NCBI GenBank assembly: GCA_022560025.1
Contig: JAFISE010000053.1
Coordinates: forward strand, 1 to 64,000
Length of the DNA: 64,000 nucleotides
DNA from: Stagonosporopsis chrysanthemi
Lineage: Eukaryota > Ascomycota > Dothideomycetes > Pleosporales > Didymellaceae
Direction of reading: 5' to 3'
In this document: positions 41,402 to 53,202 of the stretch, piece after piece
How the letters are laid out: every line of letters begins with the position of its first letter
How positions within the stretch are numbered: position 1 is the stretch's first letter
Position numbers and translations under genes: made by a program
Notes under the pieces: generated by a model
The model's database searches: none
The model's input: only the letters and a program-made list of their open reading frames with translations
Told to the model about the DNA's origin: nothing

Positions 41402-42677
41402 ATGCCTCGCTTCTCAGCGCGCAATATCATCGTTCTCGTGAACGTCGCCCTCCTCACCGTCCTGTTTCTCCACCTCAAACACCACCTCTGGGACAAAACC
41501 CAGGATAGTAGCGGCACGAGCTCTCTCTTTGGCGGCCTCTACGGGGATGAAGACGACGGCTACGGTGGAGGAAAAGCGAACGAACGCGATGCCGACCTTG
41601 GCCTGACGGGGGTGAAGACGGATAACGAGTGGAGGAGCAAGGATGGCAAGACGCTGCAGGCCAACGGAGGATCAACAAGTAGCGCTGTATTAGGCACGAA
41701 GGGCAAGAAGGAGAGAAGGACTGCAGTGGTAGTGGCGAGCCAGGCGAGTGAAAATGCGACGTGGATCGGCGAGGCGTTTCCCAAGTGGGAGCAGAATATA
41801 TACAGCGTCGATGATCCTACTGCGGCGTTGACGGTACCGAAGAACAAGGGGAGGGAGAGCATGGTATACTTGACGTATGTGATTCGTTTACATAGCACTT
41901 GACATGCGAATACTGACACGCTATGTACAGCTATATCATCGACAACTACGATAAACTCCCTGATAATATCCTGTTTATCCACCCGAACCGCTACCAGTGG
42001 CACAACGACGATCCAGACTACGATGGTCTACCCATGCTCCGTCACTTCCAGCTTCCATACCTGGAGGAACAAGGCTACGTCAACATTCGCTGTGCGTGGT
42101 CACTCGGTTGTCCTGCTGAGATCAAGCCGCTGGCGGAAGAGGGCGAGCATAGAGAAGCGGTACACGCGGGCGGTGACTACAAGAAAGCGTTCCAGACTCT
42201 ATTCCCTGAGAAAAAGATACCAAGGGAGGTTGGCGTCAGCTGTTGCGCGCAGTTTGCGGCGACAAAAGAGAAGATTAGGGAGAGGAAGAAGGAGGATTAT
42301 ATCAGATACAGGGGGTGGCTCGTGAACACGGATCTGGATGATAGTATCAGTGGACGTGTGCTGGAATACTCGTGGCACAGTAAGTTGGACTGCGCAGCTC
42401 GGGCGTTCATTGAGGAGCATCAACCTCTGGAATGCGCATGTAACTTATTATAAGGCCGAGCTAACGTCTGACAGTGGTCTTTGGCAAGGAACCAGTTCAT
42501 TGTCCCAGCGCAAAGGAGTGCTACTGTAGGGTCTTTGGTCTCTGCGACCTGAATTGCCCGGACGCAGGTAGCTGCAACGGTCGATATATCTTGCCGCCTT
42601 TCTCGAGTCTGCCCAAAGGCTGGCCTCTGGTCGGATGGAAAGGGGAACCAAGAAAAAGAATGAGTAGCGAAGAATAG
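41402..42677 (+). CDS. DUF3431 family type II membrane protein
   Basis: Three exons, 41402-41874, 41931-42379 and 42475-42677, encode 374 residues. One membrane segment near the N-terminus (NIIVLVNVALLTVLFLHL, residues ~8-25) follows a short basic head, as in type II Golgi or ER proteins. The lumenal domain carries DUF3431 signatures: TAVVVASQASENATWIGEAFP, VPKNKGRESMVYLT|YIIDNYDKLPDNILFIH, YQWHNDDPDYDGLPMLRHFQ, and a Cys-rich end (HCPSAKECYCRVFGLCDLNC). The family is common in filamentous fungi and looks glycosyltransferase-like, but its activity is not established to my knowledge. The introns are 56 and 95 nt. Confidence 0.88.
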
Positions 42678-43973
42678 CGCTTCATCCGTCACAAACCTGG
42701 AACATCACCAGTAGTGGTCCGCTACGGAACAACACTGGATCGAGCTGTGCAAGCTGTAATTCTTGTGCTTTCATGTCGGCTGAACTGCTTCGATCATTCG
42801 ACTAACACAACGGCCACTTATCTTTTGCGCTTGCTAAGGGCGTGTCTGCTTCCCATCGGTCGGTGGAGCGGTGCCAAATCATCGAGCCACACGCAGCGAT
42901 CCACGTCAGGCTGGTGGTGCAACCTGTGCCCACGTAGTACAGCACCTCAGCTGCTGGGAGATCTTCTCGGGTTGATGGTCTCGAGGCACTTCGAACCGAT
43001 CATACACACGAAGACCAGGTACCGTCGATTACGAACGGTCAGCCCGCTTCCCCGCGCACGATCATTCGGCGAATAGTCCCCGGCCTTCGGAACCTTGGCC
43101 AGTACCCCAACCTCCGTTACGGACAAGGGCAAAGGGCAAGAGCAAAAGCGCGGGGTCGTTTACGTTGCACACAGCTGCAATTCGCGACTACGCAAATACC
43201 AGTCTCGATGCAGCGTCCTGTTGAGGCGGCTAAGGTTCTGATACACTGACCGGACAGCAATTCCTGCCAGGCTGCATCGTTGCGCGTAGGAGGGTTACCC
43301 CTCTCAATTTAGGAGGTAAATTCTGGGAATGACGAACTAAGTAACGCCGCACAGCATTCCGCGCCGTAGTACCGGACTCTGAGAGTCAAGATACGAGGCT
43401 GAGACCTGGCCTCGGTGATAACTCACTAGCACGTTCTGGGAACAGCAGAGCCGCATCTTTGGTCACCAGCACCAAGTGTCCACATTGAATGTCAGCTGCT
43501 CGTTGCCAACACCATACAAAAGCCATCGTCAATTTGTAGCTACTCCTATGAGACAACACGATGCTCACAACGAAGAATGCGTCGGGCACCAACATGTTAC
43601 CGTTGCTTTCGTACGCTTCGTTCCATGGGAATCCCAGACCAAGCCAATTCTCAGCCTGGTTGACAAAGCACGCACTAGGCAAGTTCAGTTAGGAGGCTTT
43701 GATTCACTTCCTTGCAACTCGTGCCACAGCAACACGAAAGGTTCCACTGTTTCTTCTCACGCAGAGCCTCAAGCGACCTACCCAACGCGACCCCCACAGT
43801 GAACAATGCAATCAACACTGAAGTTGAGCATTATTAAGCCAATCTTGCATCAGTGCAAACCATCCTGCTAGCATCGCCTACTCTTCTCTTCGCAACATTG
43901 TCTACGCTTCCAAGCACTGTTCTCTCACACGGTGGACTCTTCGATCGACCAGTCTTCCATTTCTGCAAGACAG
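42678..43973. other. 1.3-kb intergenic region
   Basis: Between the DUF3431 gene and the F-box gene. Short open frames are scattered on both strands without protein-like character. No repeat or element was identified. Confidence 0.5.
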
Positions 43974-45927
43974 ATGGGCCTTTTAGAAGCATTGCCATTC
44001 GACATCTACTTTGAGATCAGCAAGTCCCTCGACCTTGACGACATTACACATCTTACGCAGACATGTCGTCAGCTGCGAAGTGTGCTAGACGTAGATGTGC
44101 TTACACGACGCGCGGTCGAGGTCAGTAGCGATGATCAATGCACTTAGCTCTGACTAATAAGTGCCTCAGGCCAACCATGCGTATTCTGAGGAAGCTCAAC
44201 AGGCACGCGAAGGGATCATAACGTACAAAGACGCCCTCTGTGCGATCTACGACAGGCGACGTGCCTTTTCGAATGCGTGGCCTTTCTCTGCTCGAGTCGT
44301 GGGTCATGGGAATTCCTTTCTCTATCGGCAAGGCGTTCTATGTGTAATGAGAAGCAGCAAGATTTTCATTTCCAATCTGCGCTCTCGCACTTCCAATGTA
44401 GAGATTGACATTGGTACTCTTCTCGAGTCTGAAGACTCGAGTATGATGGATCATACATATGAAATGTTGTACTTCAACGACGACATATTGGCGATCTATG
44501 TCGCAAACCCAGACGGTTCAAGCTTCATCGTTTTCATCAGGACTGAACACAGTTTAAACGACTCCCAGCGAAGCATAGGATGCATTACGATTGGGCCCAC
44601 AGACACAAGGATATTCGTCCGTCATACAGCCCAGCACGTATGTTTCGGTACGCACAATGGCCGGGGAATTGATGGACACCGCAAATGGACTGTTCGAACC
44701 TACAAGATCGACGCTGTTGGGAGCAATATTGGTCACGACAGCGAAGAGGTGAGAGGCATTGTGCTTCAGGACTTCCATGGCAACGACATTGGCTCGACTG
44801 TTGCCTTCGAAATCCATGACGGTTATTTCTATGCGGTCTCAAACCAGGGCACGTACGAAGTGGAGGAAATAGATTGGACCTCTTTCTATCATTGCGTCCG
44901 AATTCCTCTTGACAACCCCATAGAGGAAGCCATGCAGAGGAATATGAGATTGTACCGGCGTCAACACGCTGATGGCCCAATACACGACTCATGGACAGAT
45001 TTGGTTCTTCAACACTGCGAAAAGACGAATCATTTGCACATCGTTGAGTCCAGACGAGAGTGGGTTGAGTCAACTTCAAGGCACGCAAGGACATTTTATA
45101 CATCACGCGTTGAGTTCAAAACAGCTACTTCCAAGGGGAAAGCTAGGGATGACGGTTGCTCTGATGCAGATCAGGTAACGCCCTTCCCATTGCCGGAAAA
45201 TGACCCCTTGACTACTGCTCTTGCTTCGTCGCATCGTGCTAATTTCATGCATACTCCCAAGCAATACAGCTGGACAAGACACTCAGAGTCTCTCCACATG
45301 AGTTGCAAAGGAGTAAGTCCGCGATCGTTTATACTCGCGAGGACGAAGTTCAGGGCATACAATCTTTCATGTTCTGCCTTTGTAGACCTTGTCGAAGATG
45401 CTAATTGCTGTCCCGAGCGTCTGCCCTCAGAACTGCCTTGTCTGAGGCTAAGGATTGGCAGCAGACGTATCGCGCCCAAAGCCGACAATGTTTTCGGCTA
45501 CGAAGACGGGGATTGTGAAAGAAACGAAAGTCTTGTATCGCAAAAGTTCAAAGGCGATCGTGTTCAATTCCAAGACGATACCCAGTACCGTTACACGCCT
45601 GTCCGCATGTGGCCCCCGACGCGCGCAGATTGTCCATGCTCTCAACGCATCCATCGCATCATGAATCCAGAAACCCGAAGCGATCTTGGGATAGGTTCTG
45701 ACAAGAAGACCGTCACGGCATTCTGCGATGAGCGAAGCATTGTATACATGGTCAAGCCAAGCCGCTCGTATCAAGACCGCAACACCAACTCTAACGGAAG
45801 GCCGGGAACAATCGTGCTCGTGGACTTTGGCCGACCATCGAAGTCAGCCTCAAAGGCTTCGCGCAACGACGAGTGGCGCTCGGAATGGGCCTCGGACCAG
45901 CAGAGGTGTAGAGAGGGCACGTGTTAG
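43974..45927 (+). CDS. F-box domain protein
   Basis: Two exons, 43974-44120 and 44170-45927, encode 634 residues. The N-terminus (LEALPFDIYFEISKSLDLDD, then ITHLTQTCRQLRSVL) is an F-box, the Skp1-binding motif of SCF ubiquitin ligases. The long remainder is predicted to be a beta-rich domain (RVVGHGNSFLYRQGVLCVMRSSKIFISN; DHTYEMLYFNDDILAIYVAN), the layout of fungal F-box proteins with a propeller-like C-terminal region. I cannot name the substrate. The start ATG lies just before the F-box; upstream in-frame codons lack an ATG. The intron is 49 nt. Confidence 0.82.
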
Positions 45928-46389
45928 CATCTCGGCACGTCGAGGTACACTCACAAATGCCCCTGCGGGTTGAGCCGCAAGGCAAGGCACTATTTCGCGC
46001 GTATTTGCAAACTGCGCTCTGCCTTGGGCTGCTATGCATGTGCGGCACGGCTCGCTGATGTGGACGTGCTGGCAAGGCTACATATGGTCACAAGGCTGAA
46101 GGAGATTGGTCAGATCTTGCAGATATGAGGACCACAAGGATTGGATGGCGGATACAGCGGTTTTCGTTTTTCATATTTTGTACACAAAAGCAAGTTAGTA
46201 GCGTCTGTTGGTTCGTTGGTTTGTCTGTGTGCGCGTGGCTGATGGAAGTGTCCGTACAATCTACTAAATGCACGACATCAACTCATCCAATGAGTTTATC
46301 GTGGTGAGCATGTGCTTTGGTTTCGTCATTCATGTATACAAGGAAAGGCAACATCATAGACTGCTGCTATCAGGCCCTACCCAAGACAT
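45928..46389. other. Convergent 3' spacer
   Basis: 462 bases between the F-box gene (+) and phospholipase D (-). Nothing recognised. Confidence 0.45.
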
Positions 46390-49300
46390 CTAGGTGTAGA
46401 TCTCCTCGGTCAAGGCATTCAGCCCAACGCCCTCCTTGGCAATATCCTCTTCCTTCAAGAACAGCAGCGGCATCTCAACGAGCGTACCGCGAATTGTGCT
46501 AAGCACCTCCTTGACCTCCCGCACACCCTGCTCGCCAGAGCTGAAGTTCTCAGCCACCACGTGACCCCACTTGTACAAGCTAGGCTTCTTGTTCTCCTTA
46601 TCCTGCTCGCTTTGCCCGAAGAAGCGTGAGTAGTAATTGTCATACTCCTTCCAATTCTTGACGTCGTCCGTGGGAACCGGGTGGAAGATCTTGCCGAACG
46701 CCTGCGTATTGGTGTTTGCGCGCCAGTTCCATAGGCTCTGGAATTCCTCGCAGATCGGGTCAGCGACCTGGTTGTCCATATCGGAGCCCCAGTCGTATAC
46801 CTGCGGGACGGTGACGGGCTGCCAGTTATCGTCGACGGCATCCACGGGCTGGTGCTTGAGCAGGCCGAGGTGCTTGCGGAAGATTTCGCGACGCAACGAG
46901 GACGCGAAGCGTGAGACACGGTAGGGGCGGCCATCCATGGTGGAGTCAATCATGTCTGGGTCGCGGATGATGATTGCGATTTCGGAATCGTGGTCACCAA
47001 GCTGCGAGCGGTCGTTGAGGTTGGCGGAACCGCAGATGACGGTTGTGTCGTCAGCAATGAGGAGCTTGCTGTGGATGTATAGTTCTTCGCTGACGAATGC
47101 GTCCATTTCATCAACTGCGCCGCCTTCCCAGGGGACGTTTCGGATGTCTTCGCCGTTGAGCATATAGCACTCGCAGACAGAGTCCCAACGGCCGTCTCCA
47201 AGACCTTGACGGCCACCGATCTTCTGGGCTTCCTGCTGGTATCGGTTGTAGTCAGACTGCCTTCCATCATTTGGAACACCGGCATCCATTTCATAAGCTT
47301 GCTGAGGGGGACGACCGCCGCCGTCCATCTCGTAAACACCATACTCAGTTGTCGGTGGAGGACGGTAGGCTTGGAAGTCTCGCTCTCCCTCGTGAGCAGC
47401 ATCGAAGCCCTCACTAGCCTGTCCGTACGAGACGCCGGAGCGCTGCTCAGCCTCTTGCATGACCTTACTGGCGTTGATGCGATCATAGCTGCGAAGGTTG
47501 TAGAATCTGATGTAGTCCATCGGGTTGAAACCAGCTTTTGCAATCTCTTCGTAGATGGAGTGTCCGCCACGGTTGATGGAGTTGTATTGGAACTCCATGA
47601 TCGCTCGTGTTCCCAGAGCTTCATCGAGCTTGAGATCACCAGCAAAGGCAGGTACAGCTGGAATGACAATGATCATCTTGTACTTCTCACCATTGCGAGC
47701 AGCACGGACAATACGTTCGACAATTGCAGCACCAACCTGATTTTTGATTGGACGCTGCTGGTCTCCGGTAGCTGTGATGAAGAATTGGTTCTCGATGTAA
47801 ACGAAGTGTTCACTATTTTTGATAGTCTCGATGTAGGCATTCTGGATCGAGCGCTAATGCTGTCAGCAGGCCGATCCAGGAAAACTTCGAATACCACACT
47901 CACCTCGGTGGAAATATTATGGCTCCATTTCGTCGACGAACGAGTAATTTGGGCATCGACGTTGGCACGTTGCGCACCGTGTTCGGCGTGCGACTGGTAC
48001 TGTTGGTGTTGACCGCCGTAGTGTTGCTGGTATTCCTCGTTGACACGGTCATACATCTTACGGCGGAAACCACCTCCACGACCAAACAGACCTCGCTCAC
48101 CCTCCTCGCCATCGCCACCAAATCCTCGAGAGCTCTCCTCTCCTTCTTCAAACTCGCGTTGCTGAGAAGGCGGGTGCTCTCCGCCTTGTTGAGCACCGCT
48201 CGTTGTATCTGGTAGCCTTAAATATCTGGTCGACTTGTGGGAGTATTTTTCATCATAGATGAAGTTCCAGCGTTGTGTGAAGTGTGTGCGGAGATCTTGA
48301 ACGACCGGACCGCGCAAGCTAAGCGCTACGTCGGACCATCCCATTCGAGAGCTCTGAGCCCTATCGAGTTTGTTTTCTTCCCAGTGATCAACACTGGCAA
48401 AGTCTGAATTAATATTAGCTCACAAGTCCGTGTAGCGGTCTTGTTCCGTCGCTTCTTACCTAGCATTCGAGCATTGTTGAAGTCCTGGCCAGGGAACACG
48501 ACACGATCAAGACTTCCAGGATGAGCATCCGCAATTGGGTGAGAGTTGGTGTCCCAACGCCCGTAGCACAGATCTAAGCCACCCATGAATGCGATTGTTC
48601 CATCAATCAAGCAAAGCTTCTCGTGGTGCGCCCAGTACAGCACAGTACCATCGGTCGAACCATAGACACTTTTGAGGCCATCCAGCGGCAACTGAGCAAT
48701 CTTTGCCGGCGAAAAGGTCATGTTCTTGATAGTGTTGAGGAACTGGCCGGAGAGTACCGAGGCGTCGGGTGTATGGTCAGGGTGTCTGAAGACACCAATG
48801 TTCGCATGAAGCTCTTCCAAGTGATGCTTTGTGTGAGCACTAGAGACTGTGATAGGAGGCGCGATCAGCGGGTTTGTCCTTTCGACTTCTTCGAGAGATT
48901 TGAATATAACGTCGAGGCCGACTCGAGTAAGGCCTTTCGTGATAGGATCCGTAGAGTGCGGTAGAAGGGAATGTAGGTAATTGGGTAACAATGGATTGAA
49001 CTTACGCGTCAAAGCCTGGGTGACTTCTTTGTAAACTATAACGTTAACCTTGACTCCTCGTTCGGCGGCAGCTAGAAGCATGTTGTCGACTCGATACTGC
49101 TGGTTCTTGGCCGGAGGGCGTCGGAGGTAGAGCTCTGGGGACAGCCACCAATCTAAGATCCAGATCGATTCGCGAGCTTGTTCCAAAGCGACCGACACAG
49201 CGTGCATATACGAAGCGCCATCGACATACCACTTGACATCGTTGCCATGGCGCTCAGGTGCAAAGCTCATGAAACGGTGTTGGTTGTGGTATTCTTGCCC

Positions 49301-49801
49301 AGGCTGCGGTTCGCCCTGCTGCTGTGCTTGAGCAGACTCATTGTTCTTGGCAGTAAAGGAGTCCTTGAGTTCGGCGCTGATCTTGTGGACCTCCTTGTGG
49401 ATTCTTTCAAAGAGGAAAGACATGCCGCCAGAATTTGATGAGTCTTGCTGAGGTTGCGAATCCTACGTAGAGCTGTCAGGAAAGGTTGTGTGTAGAAGAG
49501 AGAGCGAGTAGCAGACGGTAGCCGTAGCGGGAAGACAACAAGGATAACAACAAGCTAGGACACAAGAAGATGCAACGGCCAGAGGCTAGTCAAGCTCCAT
49601 AACGTCTCTGGTAACCTTGAAACTGTGCATCATGCACCTTGTGTGCTGATGACAGCATTATGGCCGACGAAAAGCACATACCTCCTTCTTGCCTCCAAAG
49701 AAGCGCCGTCCCACGTCCCCAATGAAGCCACGGTCTCCTTCATCTCCCTGGCCCTGACCATTGAAGTCTCCGTACGCTAGGTCATCATTCCTACGCGACA
49801 T
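46390..49801 (-). CDS. Phospholipase D, short (PX/PH-less) fungal form
   Basis: Five exons, read 49801-49682, 49462-49006, 48846-48460, 48403-47904 and 47853-46390, encode 975 residues. Phospholipase D hydrolyses phosphatidylcholine to phosphatidic acid. Two HKD catalytic motifs are seen: YWAHHEKLCLIDGTIAFMGG (His267, Lys269, Asp274) and YIHSKLLIADDTTVICGSAN (His749, Lys751, Asp756). The true N-terminus is in a separate first exon (MSRRNDDLAYGDFNGQGQGD...GKKE) joined to DSQPQQDSSNSGG. The ATG at 49423 is therefore internal. The PX and PH domains of yeast Spo14 are missing, as in many filamentous fungal PLDs. Intron 2 (48847-49005, 159 nt) is stop-free and 3n, but splicing gives VTQALT|LSSAHTKHHLEE, which fits the family. 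Divergent from the cyanase gene. Confidence 0.93.
48847..49005 (-). other. Stop-free 159-nt intron in phospholipase D
   Basis: GTAAGT donor and ATCACAG acceptor on the minus strand. It is three times as long as most introns here and reads through as 53 codons without a stop. Retention would insert a Leu/Pro/Thr-rich segment about 70 residues before the first HKD motif. Confidence 0.8.
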
Positions 49802-50389
49802 TTCGAACGATAGGAGCGCTGTTGAGTCCCTCAAGCGCCGCAAGCCTCGGAGGTTATCTGTTGGCAACCTCGAGGCGGTGATGACGCGGGGCTGGAGGTG
49901 GGGCAGCACCGAGATCAGCAGGGTTCGCGCAGCAGCTGAGACATCACGGTTGCCAACACATTTGAGGTACGCGCAATACGGGAGAATTGGTTCACGGGCA
50001 CCAAATAGCACGCAGCTGAACCACTCAGGGTTGCATTCCACTCTAGCTGCAATCTTCTTCTGCTTCTTCTCTTGATGATTAGCTTCTAAGCTTAGACCCC
50101 CGCAAATGGCTGTCCCCACTGACACGTGAACACCACTCACGGGGTCAACATGTGTGAACGTGGCGGAGATACGCACACGAGGCTCTTCAGGACATGTATA
50201 TCTTACAGCAGCTTAGCGGAGGTATAGGCTCGGGCTGATGGATCCTAGACACTACCGGTGCGGAGTTGGTACGTCATTGTAGATCAATTATACGACATGA
50301 CTTCAGCAATCAGATAGCTGAGTGTCCCGTCTTATCTCCTTTTCAGCCACACCTGCAGCTGTACAAAACCCGTATAGACCTCCACGATC
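49802..50389. promoter_or_regulatory. Divergent promoter region PLD / cyanase
   Basis: 588 bases between the outward start codons. Holds the paired GATA sites listed separately. No other gene was seen. Confidence 0.5.
50312..50337 (+). promoter_or_regulatory. Paired HGATAR (AreA/NIT2-type) sites upstream of cyanase
   Basis: AGATAG at 50312-50317 (+) and AGATAA on the minus strand at 50332-50337 lie 15 bases apart, 53-78 bases upstream of the cyanase ATG. Close pairs of HGATAR are the preferred sites of the fungal nitrogen regulators AreA/NIT2. The match is to a short motif, so binding is inference. Confidence 0.4.
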
Positions 50390-51107
50390 ATGTCTTCAGT
50401 TTCACGTCTTGCAGTTTCTGCCCGCCTTGCATCTCGCGCAATTGTCCCTGCCACAGCTTCGTTGCGACCAGCAACTTTCACAGCTTCCCGTTGCTTCCAC
50501 TCGACGCCAGCAAAGATGGCTCAGCACCCAATTGCTACCCTTCAGGTATAAAATTCAAGTACACATCGACATTTTAGACGTAGTTGACAAGACTCAGGAA
50601 GATCTGATCCCCAGACTCCCCCCGTCTTCCCCGACACTCTTCGAAGCCAAGAAGCAGAAGAACCTCAGCTTCGAAGCCATCGCAAAGGAGGTTGGTCGCG
50701 ATGAAGTAGCAATCGCCGCTCTCTTTTATGGGCAAGCGATGGCCTCACCAGAGGATATTCAGAAACTGTCTAAGGTACTCGACATCCCCGTCGAAACCCT
50801 CGAATCGCAGCTCTCCGGTTTCCCCGATCGCGGACGTTCGCTTGAGATGCCACCCAAGGATCCTCTTGTATACCGGCTGTATGAGATTGTACAGAACTAT
50901 GGTTACGCATACAAGGCTGTTTTGAACGAGAAGTTTGGCGACGGAATTATGAGTGCCATCTCGTTCTCGACAAAGGTAGAGAAGGAGACCGACGAGAAGG
51001 GCGAGTGGGCAAAGATCACCCTGAGGGGCAAGTGGTATGTATACTTCTGGATTGAGGTTTTGTTGACATCACTGACATGCACTAGGTTGCCATACTCGCG
51101 CTTCTAG
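50390..51107 (+). CDS. Cyanate hydratase (cyanase) with mitochondrial-type presequence
   Basis: Three exons, 50390-50545, 50598-51034 and 51086-51107, encode 204 residues. Cyanase converts cyanate and bicarbonate to ammonia and carbon dioxide, detoxifying cyanate and releasing nitrogen. The helical N-domain (LFEAKKQKNLSFEAIAKEVG, RDEVAIAALFYGQAMASPED) is followed by the catalytic domain with Arg145, Glu148 (VYRLYEIVQNYGYAYKAV) and Ser171 (FGDGIMSAI), matching Arg96, Glu99 and Ser122 of the bacterial enzyme. The end is LRGKW|LPYSRF. Residues 1-42 are Arg/Ser/Ala-rich without acids and end in RCFHSTPAK, typical of a mitochondrial targeting peptide. Met43 (MAQHPIATLQ) could start a cytosolic form of about 162 residues, the usual fungal length. 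Introns 1 and 2 are 52 and 51 nt. Confidence 0.95.
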
Positions 51108-51710
51108 TTTTACCGATCGATCTATAAATGCCATGATCTATCGCTGTGCCTGTTGTATCCAATTCCGTATTTGACGCGTAGTCTGAGTCCTCTCTGCTGT
51201 TTCATCTTTATTCGTACTAGGCGCGGCTAGATGAACGAACCTGAAGATGCTCAAATGTGGTGCTAGGAAAGCCCGAGATGTCGTCGCGAGCAGCCATCTA
51301 TGGGTTGCTGGCAGGCTCCTCTCAATAACAGGCGTATCGGTCCCAGGTGACAGTGCCTGTGTTGATGCATTGGCCGCCTCCACCGCTCTTACCCCAAACG
51401 CGTAGCACGTGGCAGACTCACCTTGACTTCTCTCTCACCCAGTGCCCCGTTCGACTGCCCCACCACAGCCTGCCCAGGTAGTTCTTCTCGATCTGGCCCG
51501 TTTTACTTCCCAATCCTTACCACTTCAGCACACCGTCGCTTCAGACGTGGCCGCAGTCTTCACCACTTGCCTTCGAGCTGCCCACTACATCACAACGCTG
51601 ACACACAACGCTCCGCGCAGAGCTGCTACATTCGTAAGTTTCTTGTCACCCTACAAGATGCTGTCGCTGAGCGAGCTACAGAATCTCGAACAGCAGTGCT
51701 ACTGCCGACC
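51108..51710. other. Intergenic region and zinc-finger leader
   Basis: 603 bases between cyanase and the zinc-finger ATG. The upstream frame is open from about 51423 and C/T-rich, so a long leader is likely. Nothing else was seen. Confidence 0.45.
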
Positions 51711-53202
51711 ATGCCGGCCATCACAGACCCGGACAGGGTCAAATGCACATTCCCTACCTGTGACCTGCACTTCGCAACCGAGAAAGACATGAAGAGGCAC
51801 AAGAAGCACGATGACGATCACGACTACTGCCACAAGTGCGACGAGGATTTCGAGTCCTACGACGACCTAGCGTACCACAAGATCTACCGACCAGACACGC
51901 ACAACAAAGCCTGTCGCATCTGTGGCTCAGAGTTCAAGTCTGACTCTGGGCTTAAGCGCCACATCGATCAGGTGCGTATGTGACGACCTTAAGAAAAGCC
52001 AGCGCTAACGATGACAGACCCACAAGCTCGACCAAAACCTTACTTGTATCGGCTGCCAAAAGTCCTTCTATGCCGCCTGCCTGTTCATTGAGCACCTTGA
52101 ATTTGGCCATTGTGACGTTATCTCTGCTTCACAATTCCAAGGACATATCGTACACAAGCACCTGGTGACAGCCTTGTTGAAAGACGGCAACGCCTACGCT
52201 CGCTTCCAGGCCAAGCAGGCCAAGTTTGAAGCTGCTCACGGAGACTTCGAAGAAGAGGGTGGCATCTGTCTTGATGATCCTCTAGAGAAAGACGAGGAGA
52301 TTGAAGACGTCAAGTTTGCAGTTCTCCAGCCAGACATCTCTACCACCTCTCACCCTCCAAAGACGGCTGTTCCATATCCCGCGCTTCCGTCGCAAGGTCG
52401 CACCTCTGGTGGCTTCCACATTGATGAAGCTACCTCAAGCATCGGTGCAATGTCGATTGCCGGTGACGATGCCACCAGCACTGTAGTCGGGCCACCCAGC
52501 TCCGCCTCTCAGTCTGCTTATGCCAGCTCTCACGCAGGCTCCACATCAACAGGCCGTCCGCTCAAGGTCTGGGGTGACCGCAACGGCAAGTCAGCTAGTC
52601 AATCCCTGTTCCCAGACGCCAAGCCAACCCCAGTCACTAAGGAGTTCTCCATTGCCGCGCACGACGAACAGATGGAGCGAGAGCACGGCATCAATATAAT
52701 GACGACTCGTTTCTGGGATCCACAGGGTCCCGATTGGAACCCAGAGCGCTTCTACGACTCTGTCATTAGCAAGTACAACTGCCCTTTTGTGTGCGAGCTC
52801 ACCTTTGCAACGCCTGCCGACCTCGGTGGACACATCAACGCTGATCACCGTCTTACTCGCGTGAAGTGCCCAATGTGCCTTAAGTACTTCAAGTCTACAA
52901 CTGCGCTGATCTCACACTGTGAGAACCGCGGCGCTAAATGCCAGATCAACAACACGGACAACTTCAACATCTTCCTCGATCGCATGTCCGGTGGTTTCCT
53001 CGGCGTCAACGAGAAAGTCCGCCCTGATCACCTTAACAATCCGTCTTTCATGTTGACAGACCCCGACACGAGCAGGATGGTGCTATATAAACCACCTGTT
53101 GCTCACTACCTCCAGTACATGGTCACCAAGCCTCCGGATTGGAAAGAGCCCGTCAAGAATGGCGTTCAGATCGGATTCGCCATGGAAAAGAGTCAGTGGT
53201 AG
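51711..53202 (+). CDS. C2H2 zinc-finger protein
   Basis: Two exons, 51711-51971 and 52018-53202, encode 481 residues. Several C2H2-like fingers are present. Near the N-terminus: CTFPTCDLHFATEKDMKRHKKH, with CHKCDEDFESYDDLAYHK next, CRICGSEFKSDSGLKRHIDQ|TH across the intron, then CIGCQKSFYAACLFIEHLEF. Two more are near 340-390: CPFVCELTFATPADLGGHIN, then CPMCLKYFKSTTALISHC. The middle is Ser/Thr-rich and disordered (GAMSIAGDDATSTVVGPPSS). Such proteins are widespread in filamentous fungi and may bind DNA or RNA; no target can be given. The frame upstream of the ATG is open but poorer. The intron is 46 nt. Confidence 0.88.

Noticed and set aside
48326..49423. Phospholipase D starting at MSFLFERIHK
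   Set aside because: An upstream exon with in-phase splice sites extends the protein with a family-like N-terminus.
50322..50597. Cyanase read through from the frame opening at 50322
   Set aside because: That frame gives a Leu/Gln/Pro-rich N-terminus; splicing 50546-50597 joins a good presequence in phase.
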